Positions 34,838 through 43,907 of a DNA stretch of 64,000 bases are shown in pieces. Source of the DNA: Acidobacteriota bacterium. Lineage in GTDB: Bacteria > Acidobacteriota > Terriglobia > Terriglobales > Acidobacteriaceae. The stretch covers positions 124,001-188,000 of the forward strand of contig JABCZI010000001.1 in assembly GCA_013289765.1 (NCBI GenBank), in the 5' to 3' direction. Each line of letters starts with the position of its first letter. Position 1 is the stretch's first letter. The notes under the pieces were generated by a model. It was not told where the DNA came from. It ran no database searches and saw only the letters and a program-made list of their open reading frames with translations. The translations under genes and the position numbers were made by a program.

Positions 34838-35749
34838 ATGAGCACATTTGGAGCGGCACCGGCTCCTGTCTTGACGGAAGCCGAACTGCGGCTGTTGCAG
34901 GCCCTCGTCTATCAGGAGTGCGGGATGCACTTCGACGAGCGCCGCACGCATTTCCTTCAAGACCGCCTCTTGCGAAGGCTGCGGGAGTGTCACGTCGATT
35001 CTTTCTACTCCTACTACCGCCTGCTGATCAGTCAGGAGGGCAAGGCGGAGTTGGCCAATCTGGTGGAGAACCTCACGGTCAACGAAACCAGCTTCTTTCG
35101 GCACAAGGCCCAGTTGGACTTGTTCCAGAAATATGTGCTGGAAGAAATGCTGAAGTACAAACAGGCGCATCGGGAATATTCAATTCGAGTGTGGAGCGCG
35201 GGCTGCTCTACCGGGCAGGAAGCATACACACTGGGGATGATGGCCGCCGACACGCTGGCCTATTACTACCTGCGCAATCCTTTGCCGGTGGAAGTGGCTT
35301 TACCGAAGCCGTTGATTCCTCCGCCCTGGCGAGTGGAAATCCTGGCCAGTGACATCAGTTATTCGGTGCTGCGCACCGGGCAGGAAGGCGCTTACAACGA
35401 GCATCAGATGTCGACCGTCGATTACGGCTTCCGGCTGCGCTACTTCGATAAGATCGGCGATCGTTATGCGGTCAAGAAAGCGCTGAAAGAAATGGTCCAC
35501 TTCGATTTTCATAATCTGAAGACGGAATACCTTCCGCAGCGCAATGATGTGATCTTCTGCCGGAACGTGATGATGTACTTCGATGAGGCGGAACAGAAAA
35601 GGCTGATCGAAAAATTCTACCGCTGCCTGAATCCCGGTGGCTACTTATTCGTGGGCCACGCCGAGAGCCTGCTGGGCCTGACCGACAAATTCCACATGGT
35701 GCATAAAGACAGTGGCACGGCCTATCAGCGGGTTGAGGTGCGCGATTGA
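34838..35749 (+). CDS. cheR: Chemotaxis protein methyltransferase CheR (canonical)
   Basis: A 303-residue SAM-dependent enzyme that methylates receptor Glu residues. N-domain: ALVYQECGMHFDERRTHFLQ and TVNETSFFRHKAQLDLFQKY. SAM-binding motif: IRVWSAGCSTGQEAYTLGMM. The later motif is canonical, DVIFCRNVMMYFDEAEQKRL, and the end is GGYLFVGHAESL. The start at 34838 is chosen because GGGGAAGAAAG precedes it and the upstream extension lies within cheW. Its stop TGA overlaps the TTG start of cheA. It contrasts with the altered CheR at 16563. Confidence 0.94.
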   Translation: MSTFGAAPAPVLTEAELRLLQALVYQECGMHFDERRTHFLQDRLLRRLRECHVDSFYSYYRLLISQEGKAELANLVENLTVNETSFFRHKAQLDLFQKYVLEEMLKYKQAHREYSIRVWSAGCSTGQEAYTLGMMAADTLAYYYLRNPLPVEVALPKPLIPPPWRVEILASDISYSVLRTGQEGAYNEHQMSTVDYGFRLRYFDKIGDRYAVKKALKEMVHFDFHNLKTEYLPQRNDVIFCRNVMMYFDEAEQKRLIEKFYRCLNPGGYLFVGHAESLLGLTDKFHMVHKDSGTAYQRVEVRD

Positions 35750-37935
35750 CGAATTCTCCCGATGAACGCGGAGCGGAACTGCGAGAGCTTTTTTTTGAGA
35801 CCTCGCAGGAACTGCTGCAGGCGCTGAACGAAGAATCGCTAAAACTGGAGAAGCATCCCGGCGATGAGGAGATCGTGCGTTCAATCCGCCGCACCGTGCA
35901 TACGTTGAAGGGAGATTCGGCGGCTTGCGGTCTTCGCGAACTGAGCGAACTGGCGCACCAGTTCGAGGATGCACTGTCGCTTGAAAGCGCCGCTGCTCAC
36001 AGGGCGCTCGCCGAAATCGCTTTTGCGGCCGCGGACGTTTTTACCGAGATGCTCGCCTCCTACCACCATGGAGGCCCGATGCCTCCGACGGAAGCTCTGC
36101 GGCAAAGAATTACTGAGCTCACGGCAACCCCCGCCGAGAAAAAAAACAGGCGCAAGAAAAAATCCGCTGAACCGGTCTCGCAGTCGAGCAAGAATTGGAC
36201 CGAGGCGGAAAAGCGCGCGATCACCCAGGCAAAAGCCGCCGGGCTCGGACTGTTCGACATTACGGTGAAGATCGATCCTCACTGCGCCATGCCGATCGCG
36301 GCGCGGCAACTGATTCACAATGCGGTCCGCGAGCTCGGGCAAGTCCTGGTGATTCGGCCCGATGCCAAATCGCCCGCGGCCTCAAAGCAGGTGGAATTCG
36401 TTTTTGCCGGCATGCAATCGAAGGAGCAGATTGCCGTCAAGTGCCAGATTCCAACCATCGCCGGCGAAGTGAGCGTCAGCGTTATCCACGCCGCGTCAGG
36501 GGCGAAGACGTTAGCGACAGTTATCGATCAGCCGGTTGCATCCGTAGTCGATGTTGCGGCTCCGGCGGATTCGGCTGGCAAGAGGGCGGCGCCGAGCCAC
36601 GCCGAGCCACCCGAGGTACAAACTCAAAATTCAGATGCGGGCTCGGCCCAGACTTCGACCGAAAATATCCTGCGTGTGGAAGCCGGGCGCATCGATAACG
36701 TTCTCAACCTGGTGGGGGAACTCATTATTGGCAAGTCGATGCTGCAGCAAGCGCTCAACGAGTTCGGCAAGCGCTATCCCAAGGAACTTCTAAGAGGTAA
36801 GTTCGCCGATGCCATGGCATTTCAGGCGCGAGTGCTGAACGATTTGCAGCGCTCGGTAATGAAGATTCGCATGGTGCCGGTAGAGCAGCTTTTCCGCCGC
36901 TTTCCCCGCCTGGTCCGCGATGTGGCGAAGCAGTGCGGCCGCGAAGTTGATCTGGAACTCACGGGACTCGAGACTGATCTCGATAAAGGAATTCTCGACG
37001 CAATCGCCGAGCCACTCACTCACTTGGTGCGAAATGCCGTGAGTCATGGCATCGAATCCGCCGAGCAACGCCTGGCGCAAGGCAAGCCTGCGCGCGGCAA
37101 GATACGCATGCATGCTTATCACCAGGGCAATCAAGTTGTGGTTGAGATTAGCGACGATGGACGCGGTATTGATGCGCAAAAGATTCGCACCAAAGCGATC
37201 GACCTCGGAATAACAACCATAGAAGAAGCGTCTCGATTGAGCGAAACCGAAGCCTTGGATTTTATCTTTCGTCCCGGATTCAGCACGGCAGAGGAGGTCA
37301 CTGAAGTTTCGGGGCGCGGGGTCGGCATGGACGTAGTGCAAAGCGTGCTGCAACGGCTGAAAGCCACGATTCACGTGGAGACACATATTGGCCAGGGCAC
37401 GACCTTCCGCCTGAAGCTGCCGCTTACCCTGGCCATTATCAAGGCCCTGATGTTCTGGGTGGAGCAGCGGCTGTACGCCATCCCGCTGAATGCGGTTAAC
37501 CAGATTGCGCGCACCAGGGAATCGGAAGTCCATCAGGTGGACAACTACGAAGTGCTGCAGCTGCGCAATCAAGTGCTGCCATTGCTGCGGCTGGGGCGGC
37601 CCGCCGCTTCCGATGTGGACCGCAAATCAAGCAAACTTTTCGTTCTGGTGATTACCGTCGGCGAAAGGAAATATGGCTTGATCGTTGACGCGCTGGAAGG
37701 GGAGGAAGAATTGGTCATCAAAGCATTAGACGATCAGACGTTTTCCACCGATCTGGTCAACGGAGCCTCAATTCTCGGAAATGGAAAAGTGGTATTGATT
37801 CTGAATCTGCCGGCGGTGGTCGAACACGTCGCGCGGACGCGGTCACAGGAGGCCTGCCTGACGAATTCTGGGCTGCTGCTGAACCACGCTGATCGCACAC
37901 AGTTGGGTCTGAGCGTTACAGGAGGGCGGGCATGA
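35746..37935 (+). CDS. cheA: Chemotaxis histidine kinase CheA
   Basis: A 729-residue kinase starting at TTG, overlapping the cheR stop (TTGA). P1 phosphotransfer domain with His52 in RRTVHTLKGDSAACGL. P2-like response-regulator-binding domain at about 155-255 (GLFDITVKIDPHCAMPIAAR). Dimerisation P3 starts near 305 (VEAGRIDNVLNLVGELIIGK), ATPase P4 (LTHLVRNAVSHGIESAEQRL, DDGRGID, GRGVGMDVV), and CheW-like P5 (LKLPLTLAIIKALMFWVEQR) to the C-terminus. It autophosphorylates under receptor control and donates phosphate to CheB and the CheY-type protein two genes on. Confidence 0.95.
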   Translation: MTNSPDERGAELRELFFETSQELLQALNEESLKLEKHPGDEEIVRSIRRTVHTLKGDSAACGLRELSELAHQFEDALSLESAAAHRALAEIAFAAADVFTEMLASYHHGGPMPPTEALRQRITELTATPAEKKNRRKKKSAEPVSQSSKNWTEAEKRAITQAKAAGLGLFDITVKIDPHCAMPIAARQLIHNAVRELGQVLVIRPDAKSPAASKQVEFVFAGMQSKEQIAVKCQIPTIAGEVSVSVIHAASGAKTLATVIDQPVASVVDVAAPADSAGKRAAPSHAEPPEVQTQNSDAGSAQTSTENILRVEAGRIDNVLNLVGELIIGKSMLQQALNEFGKRYPKELLRGKFADAMAFQARVLNDLQRSVMKIRMVPVEQLFRRFPRLVRDVAKQCGREVDLELTGLETDLDKGILDAIAEPLTHLVRNAVSHGIESAEQRLAQGKPARGKIRMHAYHQGNQVVVEISDDGRGIDAQKIRTKAIDLGITTIEEASRLSETEALDFIFRPGFSTAEEVTEVSGRGVGMDVVQSVLQRLKATIHVETHIGQGTTFRLKLPLTLAIIKALMFWVEQRLYAIPLNAVNQIARTRESEVHQVDNYEVLQLRNQVLPLLRLGRPAASDVDRKSSKLFVLVITVGERKYGLIVDALEGEEELVIKALDDQTFSTDLVNGASILGNGKVVLILNLPAVVEHVARTRSQEACLTNSGLLLNHADRTQLGLSVTGGRA

Positions 37936-39032
37936 GCCGGATACGCGTACTGGTAGTGGACGATTCCGCATTGATGCGCAAGCTGATCCCGCAGATGCTG
38001 GAAGCCGACTCGTCGATCGAAGTTGTGGGCACCGCGATGGACGGCACCTTTTGCCTGAAAAAAATCGAAGAGCTGCAACCCCACGTAGTCACTCTGGATT
38101 TGCAAATGCCCGGCATGAACGGCATCGACACAATCAAAGAAATTATGCGCCGGAATCCGCTGCCGGTGATTGTGGTGAGTTCGCACAGCACGGAAGGGGC
38201 TTCGGTCACCTTTAAGGCTCTGGGACTGGGCGCCTTCGATTTCGTGACCAAACCGCAAGACGCTTCGGCGCACATGACCGAAACGGCGGCCCAGTTGATC
38301 GCGAAAATCAAGGCAGCGGCCGGCGCTAAAATCGTCCGCCCCGGAACTTTAGGAGCAACCACCGCGCGGCCGGAAAAGATCTCCGTATCAAAAGCCCCGC
38401 CACCGCCGAGCAAGCTGGTAGCGATCGGAATTTCCACCGGGGGACCGCAAGCGCTGGAGTTTTTGCTGGCGCAACTGCCCCCTGACTTTCCAGGAGCAAT
38501 CGTAATCGTTCAACACATGCCGGAAGGCTTCACCGAAATGTTTGCCCGCCGTCTTGACGAGCTGTGCTCGCTGCGGGTGAAGGAAGCGCAATCGGGCGAC
38601 GTGCTGCAAGCCGGACGCGTGCTCATCTGTCCCGGAAGCAGGCACATCAAAGTGAAGCGAATGACCAGGGGAGACGTCGTAATACTCAATGACGACGCGC
38701 GGGTTAACGGGCACCGCCCCAGCGTGGACGTCTTATTCCACAGCGTAGCCGAAGAATTCGGCTCACACGCCATCGCCGCGCTCATGACCGGTATGGGGGA
38801 CGATGGTGCGGAAGGATTGGGTGCGGTGAAGAGGGCTGGAGGCATGACCATCGCGCAGAGCGAAGAAAGTTGTGTGGTCTTTGGCATGCCCAAGGCGGCG
38901 ATCGAACGCGGCTATGCCACGCGCGTCATCGCTTTGGATGTGTTGCCGGCTATGTTGCAGACTCTTTGTGTCCGCAATGAAGGCCGGGGGGAGATCGGCG
39001 GCGTTGGCAAGGCTGTACGCGCCGGGCTTTAA
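37932..39032 (+). CDS. cheB: Chemotaxis methylesterase/glutamine deamidase CheB
   Basis: A 366-residue two-domain protein. The receiver has phospho-Asp56 in VVTLDLQMPGMNG. After a linker (about 130-160) the esterase domain has Ser168 in AIGISTGGPQALE, His195 in IVQHMPEGFTE, and Asp291 in MTGMGDDGAEG. It removes methyl groups from the receptor, opposing CheR. ATGA overlap with cheA. The extra C-terminal 30 residues are not conserved in the family as far as I can tell. Confidence 0.95.
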   Translation: MSRIRVLVVDDSALMRKLIPQMLEADSSIEVVGTAMDGTFCLKKIEELQPHVVTLDLQMPGMNGIDTIKEIMRRNPLPVIVVSSHSTEGASVTFKALGLGAFDFVTKPQDASAHMTETAAQLIAKIKAAAGAKIVRPGTLGATTARPEKISVSKAPPPPSKLVAIGISTGGPQALEFLLAQLPPDFPGAIVIVQHMPEGFTEMFARRLDELCSLRVKEAQSGDVLQAGRVLICPGSRHIKVKRMTRGDVVILNDDARVNGHRPSVDVLFHSVAEEFGSHAIAALMTGMGDDGAEGLGAVKRAGGMTIAQSEESCVVFGMPKAAIERGYATRVIALDVLPAMLQTLCVRNEGRGEIGGVGKAVRAGL

Positions 39033-39115
39033 ACAAGTAATCGCTACAAGCTTTTGTGACCGGAGTCATCTGGCCGGCGGGAAGCCGCTGTGATGGAATG
39101 TTAGAGGAGGCTGTT

Positions 39116-39556
39116 ATGGAGCAGTTTGCATCGGTAAAACGCAGCAAGGACGGCCAACCCGTCCGCTACTTGATCGTGGACGATTCCGTGTTCGCGCGCA
39201 AGAATCTGGCCCGCATGATCGAAAGCTTCGGCGGCCAGGTGGCGGCTGAGGCGGGCGACGGCTTGACTGCCATCAGCGAATTCGACCGCACTCATCCCGA
39301 CATCGTGCTCATGGATATCACCATGCCGCAAATGGAAGGCATCGAGGCCGCCGAAAAAATCGTTCAGGCTCATCCCGAGGCCCGCATCGTCATGGTGTCG
39401 TCGGTGGGCTATCAGGAAAACATTGTGGCCGCATTGCAGCGCGGGGCACGGCATTTTGTGCAGAAGCCGGTGAAGCCCGAAGTGCTGTACGAGGTTATCA
39501 AGTACGTGCTGGGCGAAGACGGCGCGGTTGCTACCGCGGCCGGCTCGGGGGTCTAA
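39116..39556 (+). CDS. CheY-type single-domain response regulator
   Basis: A 146-residue receiver. Acidic pocket VDDSVFARK, phospho-Asp67 in VLMDITMPQM, Thr/Ser in VMVSSVGYQ, and Lys in FVQKPVKP. The start at 39116 is supported by AGAGGAGG about 5 nt upstream; the earlier in-frame start lacks one. It is 83 bp after cheB and 5 bp before cheX, so it is the likely diffusible output of the operon. No flagellar switch genes are in the window, so the actuator is unknown (flagellum, pili or another system). Confidence 0.92.
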   Translation: MEQFASVKRSKDGQPVRYLIVDDSVFARKNLARMIESFGGQVAAEAGDGLTAISEFDRTHPDIVLMDITMPQMEGIEAAEKIVQAHPEARIVMVSSVGYQENIVAALQRGARHFVQKPVKPEVLYEVIKYVLGEDGAVATAAGSGV

Positions 39557-39561
39557 TCGCG

Positions 39562-40059
39562 ATGAAGATGGAACTGATTCAGCCTTTCATCAATGCGGCG
39601 GACGCCGTGTTGTCGCAAGGTCTGTCGGGAACCACGAAGGTGGGCTACCTCTCGATGGAAGAGGACGCCTATCGCCGCAAAGGTGTAGCCGGAATGGTTG
39701 CTCTTACCGGCGACATCGAGGGCCGAATCATTCTGGATCTCGAACCCCAATCCGCGGTGCGCGTGGCCAGTCACTATGCCGGCGCGGACCTGCCTGAGTC
39801 CGACGGACTGATCAAAGAAACCATCTTCGAGTTGGCGAACCAGGTTGTCGGCAATGCCGTCTGCGCGCTCAACGACCAGGGCTTCCATTTCCGGGTGCAT
39901 CCTCCGCTGCTGCTCACGTCCGAACAAGGCGACAAGAGCAGCGAAGATGTTGAGGCATTGATGATCTGCTTTGAAACCGCGATGGGCAACGTGTTTATGA
40001 ACGTCGCGCTGCGCTACAACAAGCGGCGCATGGCGGATCACCAGACTGCGGGAGCATAG
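39562..40059 (+). CDS. cheX: CheX-like CheY-P phosphatase
   Basis: A 165-residue protein of the CheC/CheX/FliY class. The signature helix with the catalytic Glu and Asn reads KETIFELANQVVGNAVCALN, and a second partly matching region, ICFETAMGNVFMNVALRYNK, lies near the C-terminus. GTTKVGYLSM and MVALTGDIEGRIILDL form the beta core. It would hydrolyse phospho-CheY and reset the signal. Its presence right after the CheY-type gene completes the adaptation/termination set. Confidence 0.88.
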   Translation: MKMELIQPFINAADAVLSQGLSGTTKVGYLSMEEDAYRRKGVAGMVALTGDIEGRIILDLEPQSAVRVASHYAGADLPESDGLIKETIFELANQVVGNAVCALNDQGFHFRVHPPLLLTSEQGDKSSEDVEALMICFETAMGNVFMNVALRYNKRRMADHQTAGA

Positions 40060-40079
40060 GACCGCCCGCTCGTTCTCGC

Positions 40080-40151
40080 CGCGTTCTCCGCGGACTTCTC
40101 CGGGAATCTCCGCGATCCAAGGTTTTAAAAGCTTAAAGCGCAGAGAACGCG
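40080..40151. repeat. Long-loop inverted repeat between convergent genes
   Basis: CGCGTTCTCCGCG (40080-40092) and CGCAGAGAACGCG (40139-40151) pair over 13 bp with one mismatch and a 46-nt loop. They lie between cheX (plus) and the DUF72 gene (minus). It may be a shared transcript end or part of a dispersed repeat; no T-tract follows. Confidence 0.5.
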
Positions 40152-40179
40152 AAGGCCTGTCGGGGAGAACAAAAGGCTG

Positions 40180-41160
40180 TCAAGCAAGCAGCGGTAACCT
40201 GGGTCCAAAGCCGTCACCGAAGTCCTCCGCCGGGTTGGCAATCCTTCTCAGTTCAGGATATTTCTGAATCAGCGTCGGCGGAGCCAAGACATGTTTGCCG
40301 CTGATCATCGCCTTCAATTCCAGCGCGTTCACGCCTGCTTTGCTTTCGAAGTGATTGTTGGTAATCACATAAGTTTTTTGCGCCAGTTTCGCGACCCGTT
40401 CAATTTTTTCCTTCCAGCCGCTAAGCTCCTGCGGACTGTAGAGATAGTTGTAACGATCATTGCGATTATCGGAATCGAACCACTGCTCGTAGTTGCGGCC
40501 ATGCAGACGGATGTATCCAACCGTTCCCGTAACATGCTCGGTGGGCGCCAGCGAGCGCCCAATCACCGGTTGATCGATGTTGCAGAATCCGACATTCTCT
40601 TGCGTGAACGAAGCCAGCGTTTCGGCGTCGTTCCAACTGGAATGGCGCACCTCGACCACGCGCGGATACTCGATGAACTGCCGCAGCAGGCGCGCAAGAT
40701 ACTCGCGGTTCAGCGAAGTATTCTTGAATGAGACGGGAAACTGAATCAGGAGCGCGCCCAATCGTCCTTCGTTGGCAATCGCATCCAGGCCCTCGCGGGT
40801 GCGAATCTCATCTTCATCAGTCGGTCGGATGCTTGCGGCTGACGTCGGTTCCGTCAGTGACATCGGCGAGTGGGTGAACGCACGGTAGAGTTTCGCGGTG
40901 AAGAGAAAATTCTTGTTCACCCCCTCCACTTTTCGGCACCACAGTTTAGCCAGTTCCGGCCGCAGCGGCCCGTAGAAAGACGTGTTGATTTCCGTGGTGT
41001 CGAAGAATCGCGCCAGATATTCCAGTGGATGCTGCTTGCGCCGCTGCATGCCGGAGGGATAAAAGATCCCGTCCCAATCTTTGTACGACCAGCCCGCCGT
41101 GCCGATGCGGACTTCGTTCGGTAGGGCTTGGGGTAGACGGGCTAGGGCTGAAGATTCCAT
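40180..41160 (-). CDS. DUF72 (YecE-type) family protein
   Basis: A 326-residue TIM-barrel-like protein of unassigned function. Family marks: VRIGTAGWSYKDWDGIFYPS, EYLARFFDTTEINTSFYG, FTAKLYRAFTHS, GALLIQFPVSF, VEVRHSSW, and YIRLHGRN near the end, followed by VITNNHFESKAGVNALEL. DUF72/YecE proteins are widespread but their reaction is not established. Single gene, convergent with the chemosensory operon. Confidence 0.9.
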   Translation of the reverse strand: MESSALARLPQALPNEVRIGTAGWSYKDWDGIFYPSGMQRRKQHPLEYLARFFDTTEINTSFYGPLRPELAKLWCRKVEGVNKNFLFTAKLYRAFTHSPMSLTEPTSAASIRPTDEDEIRTREGLDAIANEGRLGALLIQFPVSFKNTSLNREYLARLLRQFIEYPRVVEVRHSSWNDAETLASFTQENVGFCNIDQPVIGRSLAPTEHVTGTVGYIRLHGRNYEQWFDSDNRNDRYNYLYSPQELSGWKEKIERVAKLAQKTYVITNNHFESKAGVNALELKAMISGKHVLAPPTLIQKYPELRRIANPAEDFGDGFGPRLPLLA

Positions 41161-41240
41161 GTATGGAACCGTGGACGGTGGGTAGTGGCAAGGTTAGCAC
41201 ATGGGGGGACTAACGCTGTTCCACGAGACATTTCCTGCGC

Positions 41241-42152
41241 TCACTCCAGCGCCAGCACCACCCAATATGCGCCTGTGGGATACGTCTGCGTACGCGCATA
41301 GCATGTGCCCACGGCAAAGCCACGCAGGGTGCGGCTAGCGAGCGTCCGCTCCGCGTTTGCCGGCAGCGTTTCAGGATGCAGGCTGGTATAGGTCAGAACG
41401 GTATAGCGCTGGGCAAGCTGATGAATGGGGGAGGTGCCGAGCTTGTCCGCTTCCGCCATGGAGCACGCCGCATCGTCCATTGTGGGGAGATCGCGGCTGG
41501 CAAGATCGGTGAGTCTGGCTCGATGGCGTGCCTGTGCGACCGTCGCCGCAATGCGCTCTTTTACTTCCGCTGACGAATAGTTGGGGAGGGCACGACCGAA
41601 ATCCTGCACAATATAGAGCCGATCGCCGCTACGGATTACTCCTAATCCGATCACGTTATAAGAGGCATTGAGCAGGTTCGCGCGATGCGGAGGCGACAGC
41701 ATGAGATGTTGATGCCCGCTGGCGGCATCGAAATCCAGGGCGACGTTTTCGCCTTCCTGGTCCAGTAGCGTGTTGGTGGTGTCCGCCAGGCGTTGGGACA
41801 GGGGAAGCTCTCCGTCGAACTGATGAGAAAGCTGATGGGCCGAAACCATCTGTTGTGCGTGCGCGCGCGCTGCCTGGCACAGGCCGGCGTCCAGCGTGAG
41901 CGAGCCCAAGCCAGCCTTCGCTCTGGCCTGATTCGCCAGGTTCAAGAGCATGGCTTCGGCCTGAGAATCATAGACGCTGAATGGAATATCGGGAGCGGCC
42001 GCGGCCACCGCCTTTAGAGTGGCGCGCTGCCCCGATCCTTCCACGGCGCCGCCATTCCCTTGGGACGAAGCCATCAAGCGAGACGCGGGCCGGACCCAAA
42101 GGGCGCCCATCAACAGCAGAAGGACTATCACGACTCTAGTGGTTTTTGGCAT
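41241..42152 (-). CDS. Secreted CAP-superfamily (SCP/YkwD-like) protein
   Basis: A 303-residue protein with a hydrophobic N-terminus (VVIVLLLLMGALWV), probably a signal peptide or anchor. The CAP domain covers about residues 60-190: LLNLANQARAKAGLGSLTLD, RAHAQQMVSAHQLSHQF with the first His, GENVALDFDAAS, then LMLSPPHRANLLNASYNVIG with the second His, and GDRLYIVQDFGRALP. The C-terminal 110 residues resemble no family I know. Role of bacterial CAP proteins is unclear. Divergent from rmuC with a 108-bp gap. Confidence 0.88.
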   Translation of the reverse strand: MPKTTRVVIVLLLLMGALWVRPASRLMASSQGNGGAVEGSGQRATLKAVAAAAPDIPFSVYDSQAEAMLLNLANQARAKAGLGSLTLDAGLCQAARAHAQQMVSAHQLSHQFDGELPLSQRLADTTNTLLDQEGENVALDFDAASGHQHLMLSPPHRANLLNASYNVIGLGVIRSGDRLYIVQDFGRALPNYSSAEVKERIAATVAQARHRARLTDLASRDLPTMDDAACSMAEADKLGTSPIHQLAQRYTVLTYTSLHPETLPANAERTLASRTLRGFAVGTCYARTQTYPTGAYWVVLALE

Positions 42153-42260
42153 CGCTTACACCCACACAACCCGACCCTGGGAAGGACCTAAACTGGCACT
42201 CAAACTTGCCGCTAGTGCTACGCTAGAGTCTGAAATCCAGCCTGAGAAGTTACCTTCGCT

Positions 42261-43640
42261 ATGGAACCTGTCGCGGTAGGGGTCATTGGCCTGTTGTTTG
42301 GCAGCGTGATTGCTTGGCTGGCGCTGCGCTCGCGAAGCGCCGGTATCAGCGCTCGCTTGTCCTTGAGAGAGAAGGAATTAGAGTCCGAAAAGGCCAGTCT
42401 GGCGCGGCTTCAGCAGGCTCATACCGAGTTGGTGGCGGGCAAAGCACACCTCGAATCCGCCCTCGAATCGGAACGGAAGGCCAGCAACGAAAAGATCGAA
42501 TTAGTCACGCGTGCCAGCGAGGATTTGCGCAATGCCTTCAAAGCCATGGCTTCCGACGCCTTGAAGAGCAACAACTCTTCCTTCCTGGTAATCGCGGAAG
42601 AAACGCTGAAGCGCTTTCAAAGCCAGGCGAAAGGCGACCTCGAAGCCCGGCAAAAAGCCGTGGCTGACATGGTCGCACCCGTGCGCGATTCGCTGAATAA
42701 GGTGGACGCGCAGATTCAGCAGATGGAAGTTGCGCGTGGCGATGCTTACGGCGAACTTCGCTCGCAAGTGCAGTCGCTAATTACGACTCAAAAAGAATTG
42801 CAATCGCAGACGGGCAACCTGGTGCGGGCGCTGCGCACTCCCAACGTGCGCGGTCGCTGGGGAGAAATCCAGTTGCGGCGCGTCGTCGAGATCGCCGGCA
42901 TGCTTCCCTATTGCGATTTCACCGAGCAGGAATCCGTGACCACCGAAACCGGAAGGCTGCGTCCCGATCTGATCGTGAAGCTGCCGGGTGGCAAACACGT
43001 TGTCGTCGACGCCAAAACACCGCTGCAAGCTTTTCTCGAAGCCTTCGAAACTACTGACGAAGACGCCCGCCGCGTTTGCCTGGCGAATCACGCGCGTCAG
43101 GTCCGCGATCATATGAATACTCTCAGCGGAAAAAAATATTGGGAGCAGTTCGACGCGACTCCCGAGTTCGTCGTGATGTTTCTTCCTGGAGAAACTTTTT
43201 TTAGCGCGGCGCTGGAGCAGGATTCCGGCTTGATTGAGCACGGAGTTCTAAACCGCGTGATTCCCGCGTCTCCCACTACGCTGATTGCGCTTCTTAAGGC
43301 CGTCAATTACGGATGGAATCAGGAAAAACTGGCGCGCAACGCCCAACAGATCAGCGCGCTGGGCAAGGAACTGCACGACCGCCTGCGGCTTCTCGCGGGA
43401 CACATCACGCAGGTCGGCACCGGGCTCGACCGCGCCGTCGAGTCTTATAACAAGGCGGTTGGATCGCTCGAAAGCCGTGTGCTGGTTTCGGCGCGCAAGT
43501 TTGCCGAACTGGGCGCATCCGTCGCCGATGACATTCCTGAACTAGCGCCTATTGAAACCACTGCACGGGAGCTCTCGTTTGAGTGGGATGAAGACGATCT
43601 TCCCTCTGAGACGCCTGAGGATAAAAGGAAGGCCGGGTAA
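42261..43640 (+). CDS. rmuC: RmuC-family DNA recombination protein
   Basis: A 459-residue protein with an N-terminal membrane anchor (AVGVIGLLFGSVIAWLALRS), a long coiled coil (about 30-190, for example LSLREKELESEKASLARLQQ) and a C-terminal nuclease-like domain. RmuC hallmarks are visible: VRGRWGEIQLRRVVEIAGML, GRLRPDLIVKLPGGKHVVVD, DAKTPLQAFLEA, FVVMFLPGETFFSAALEQD and ASPTTLIALLKAVNYGW. The protein limits inversions at short repeats in E. coli; its biochemical activity is not firmly settled. Monocistronic here. Confidence 0.93.
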   Translation: MEPVAVGVIGLLFGSVIAWLALRSRSAGISARLSLREKELESEKASLARLQQAHTELVAGKAHLESALESERKASNEKIELVTRASEDLRNAFKAMASDALKSNNSSFLVIAEETLKRFQSQAKGDLEARQKAVADMVAPVRDSLNKVDAQIQQMEVARGDAYGELRSQVQSLITTQKELQSQTGNLVRALRTPNVRGRWGEIQLRRVVEIAGMLPYCDFTEQESVTTETGRLRPDLIVKLPGGKHVVVDAKTPLQAFLEAFETTDEDARRVCLANHARQVRDHMNTLSGKKYWEQFDATPEFVVMFLPGETFFSAALEQDSGLIEHGVLNRVIPASPTTLIALLKAVNYGWNQEKLARNAQQISALGKELHDRLRLLAGHITQVGTGLDRAVESYNKAVGSLESRVLVSARKFAELGASVADDIPELAPIETTARELSFEWDEDDLPSETPEDKRKAG

Positions 43641-43907
43641 CGCCAGCGGCGCCGCTCCGGCTGATCAGGAAGTTGAGCAAGCTCTAATCTCAAAAAACTC
43701 TTAACCGGGGCTTTTAGCACACTCGAAAGTACGCTGATCATCCGCACACCCGCCTTCTTCTTTCGATACGCCGCCCTTACATTTCGAGCATAAAGCTTGT
43801 CCCATCCTCGCCGATAACCTACTTGACGAAGCTGCGTCACAACGCGGTGTCGCGGACTCTTTTCACACGGTTTTTCACGACAACAACAGAAAGGATTTGT
43901 CGATCCG

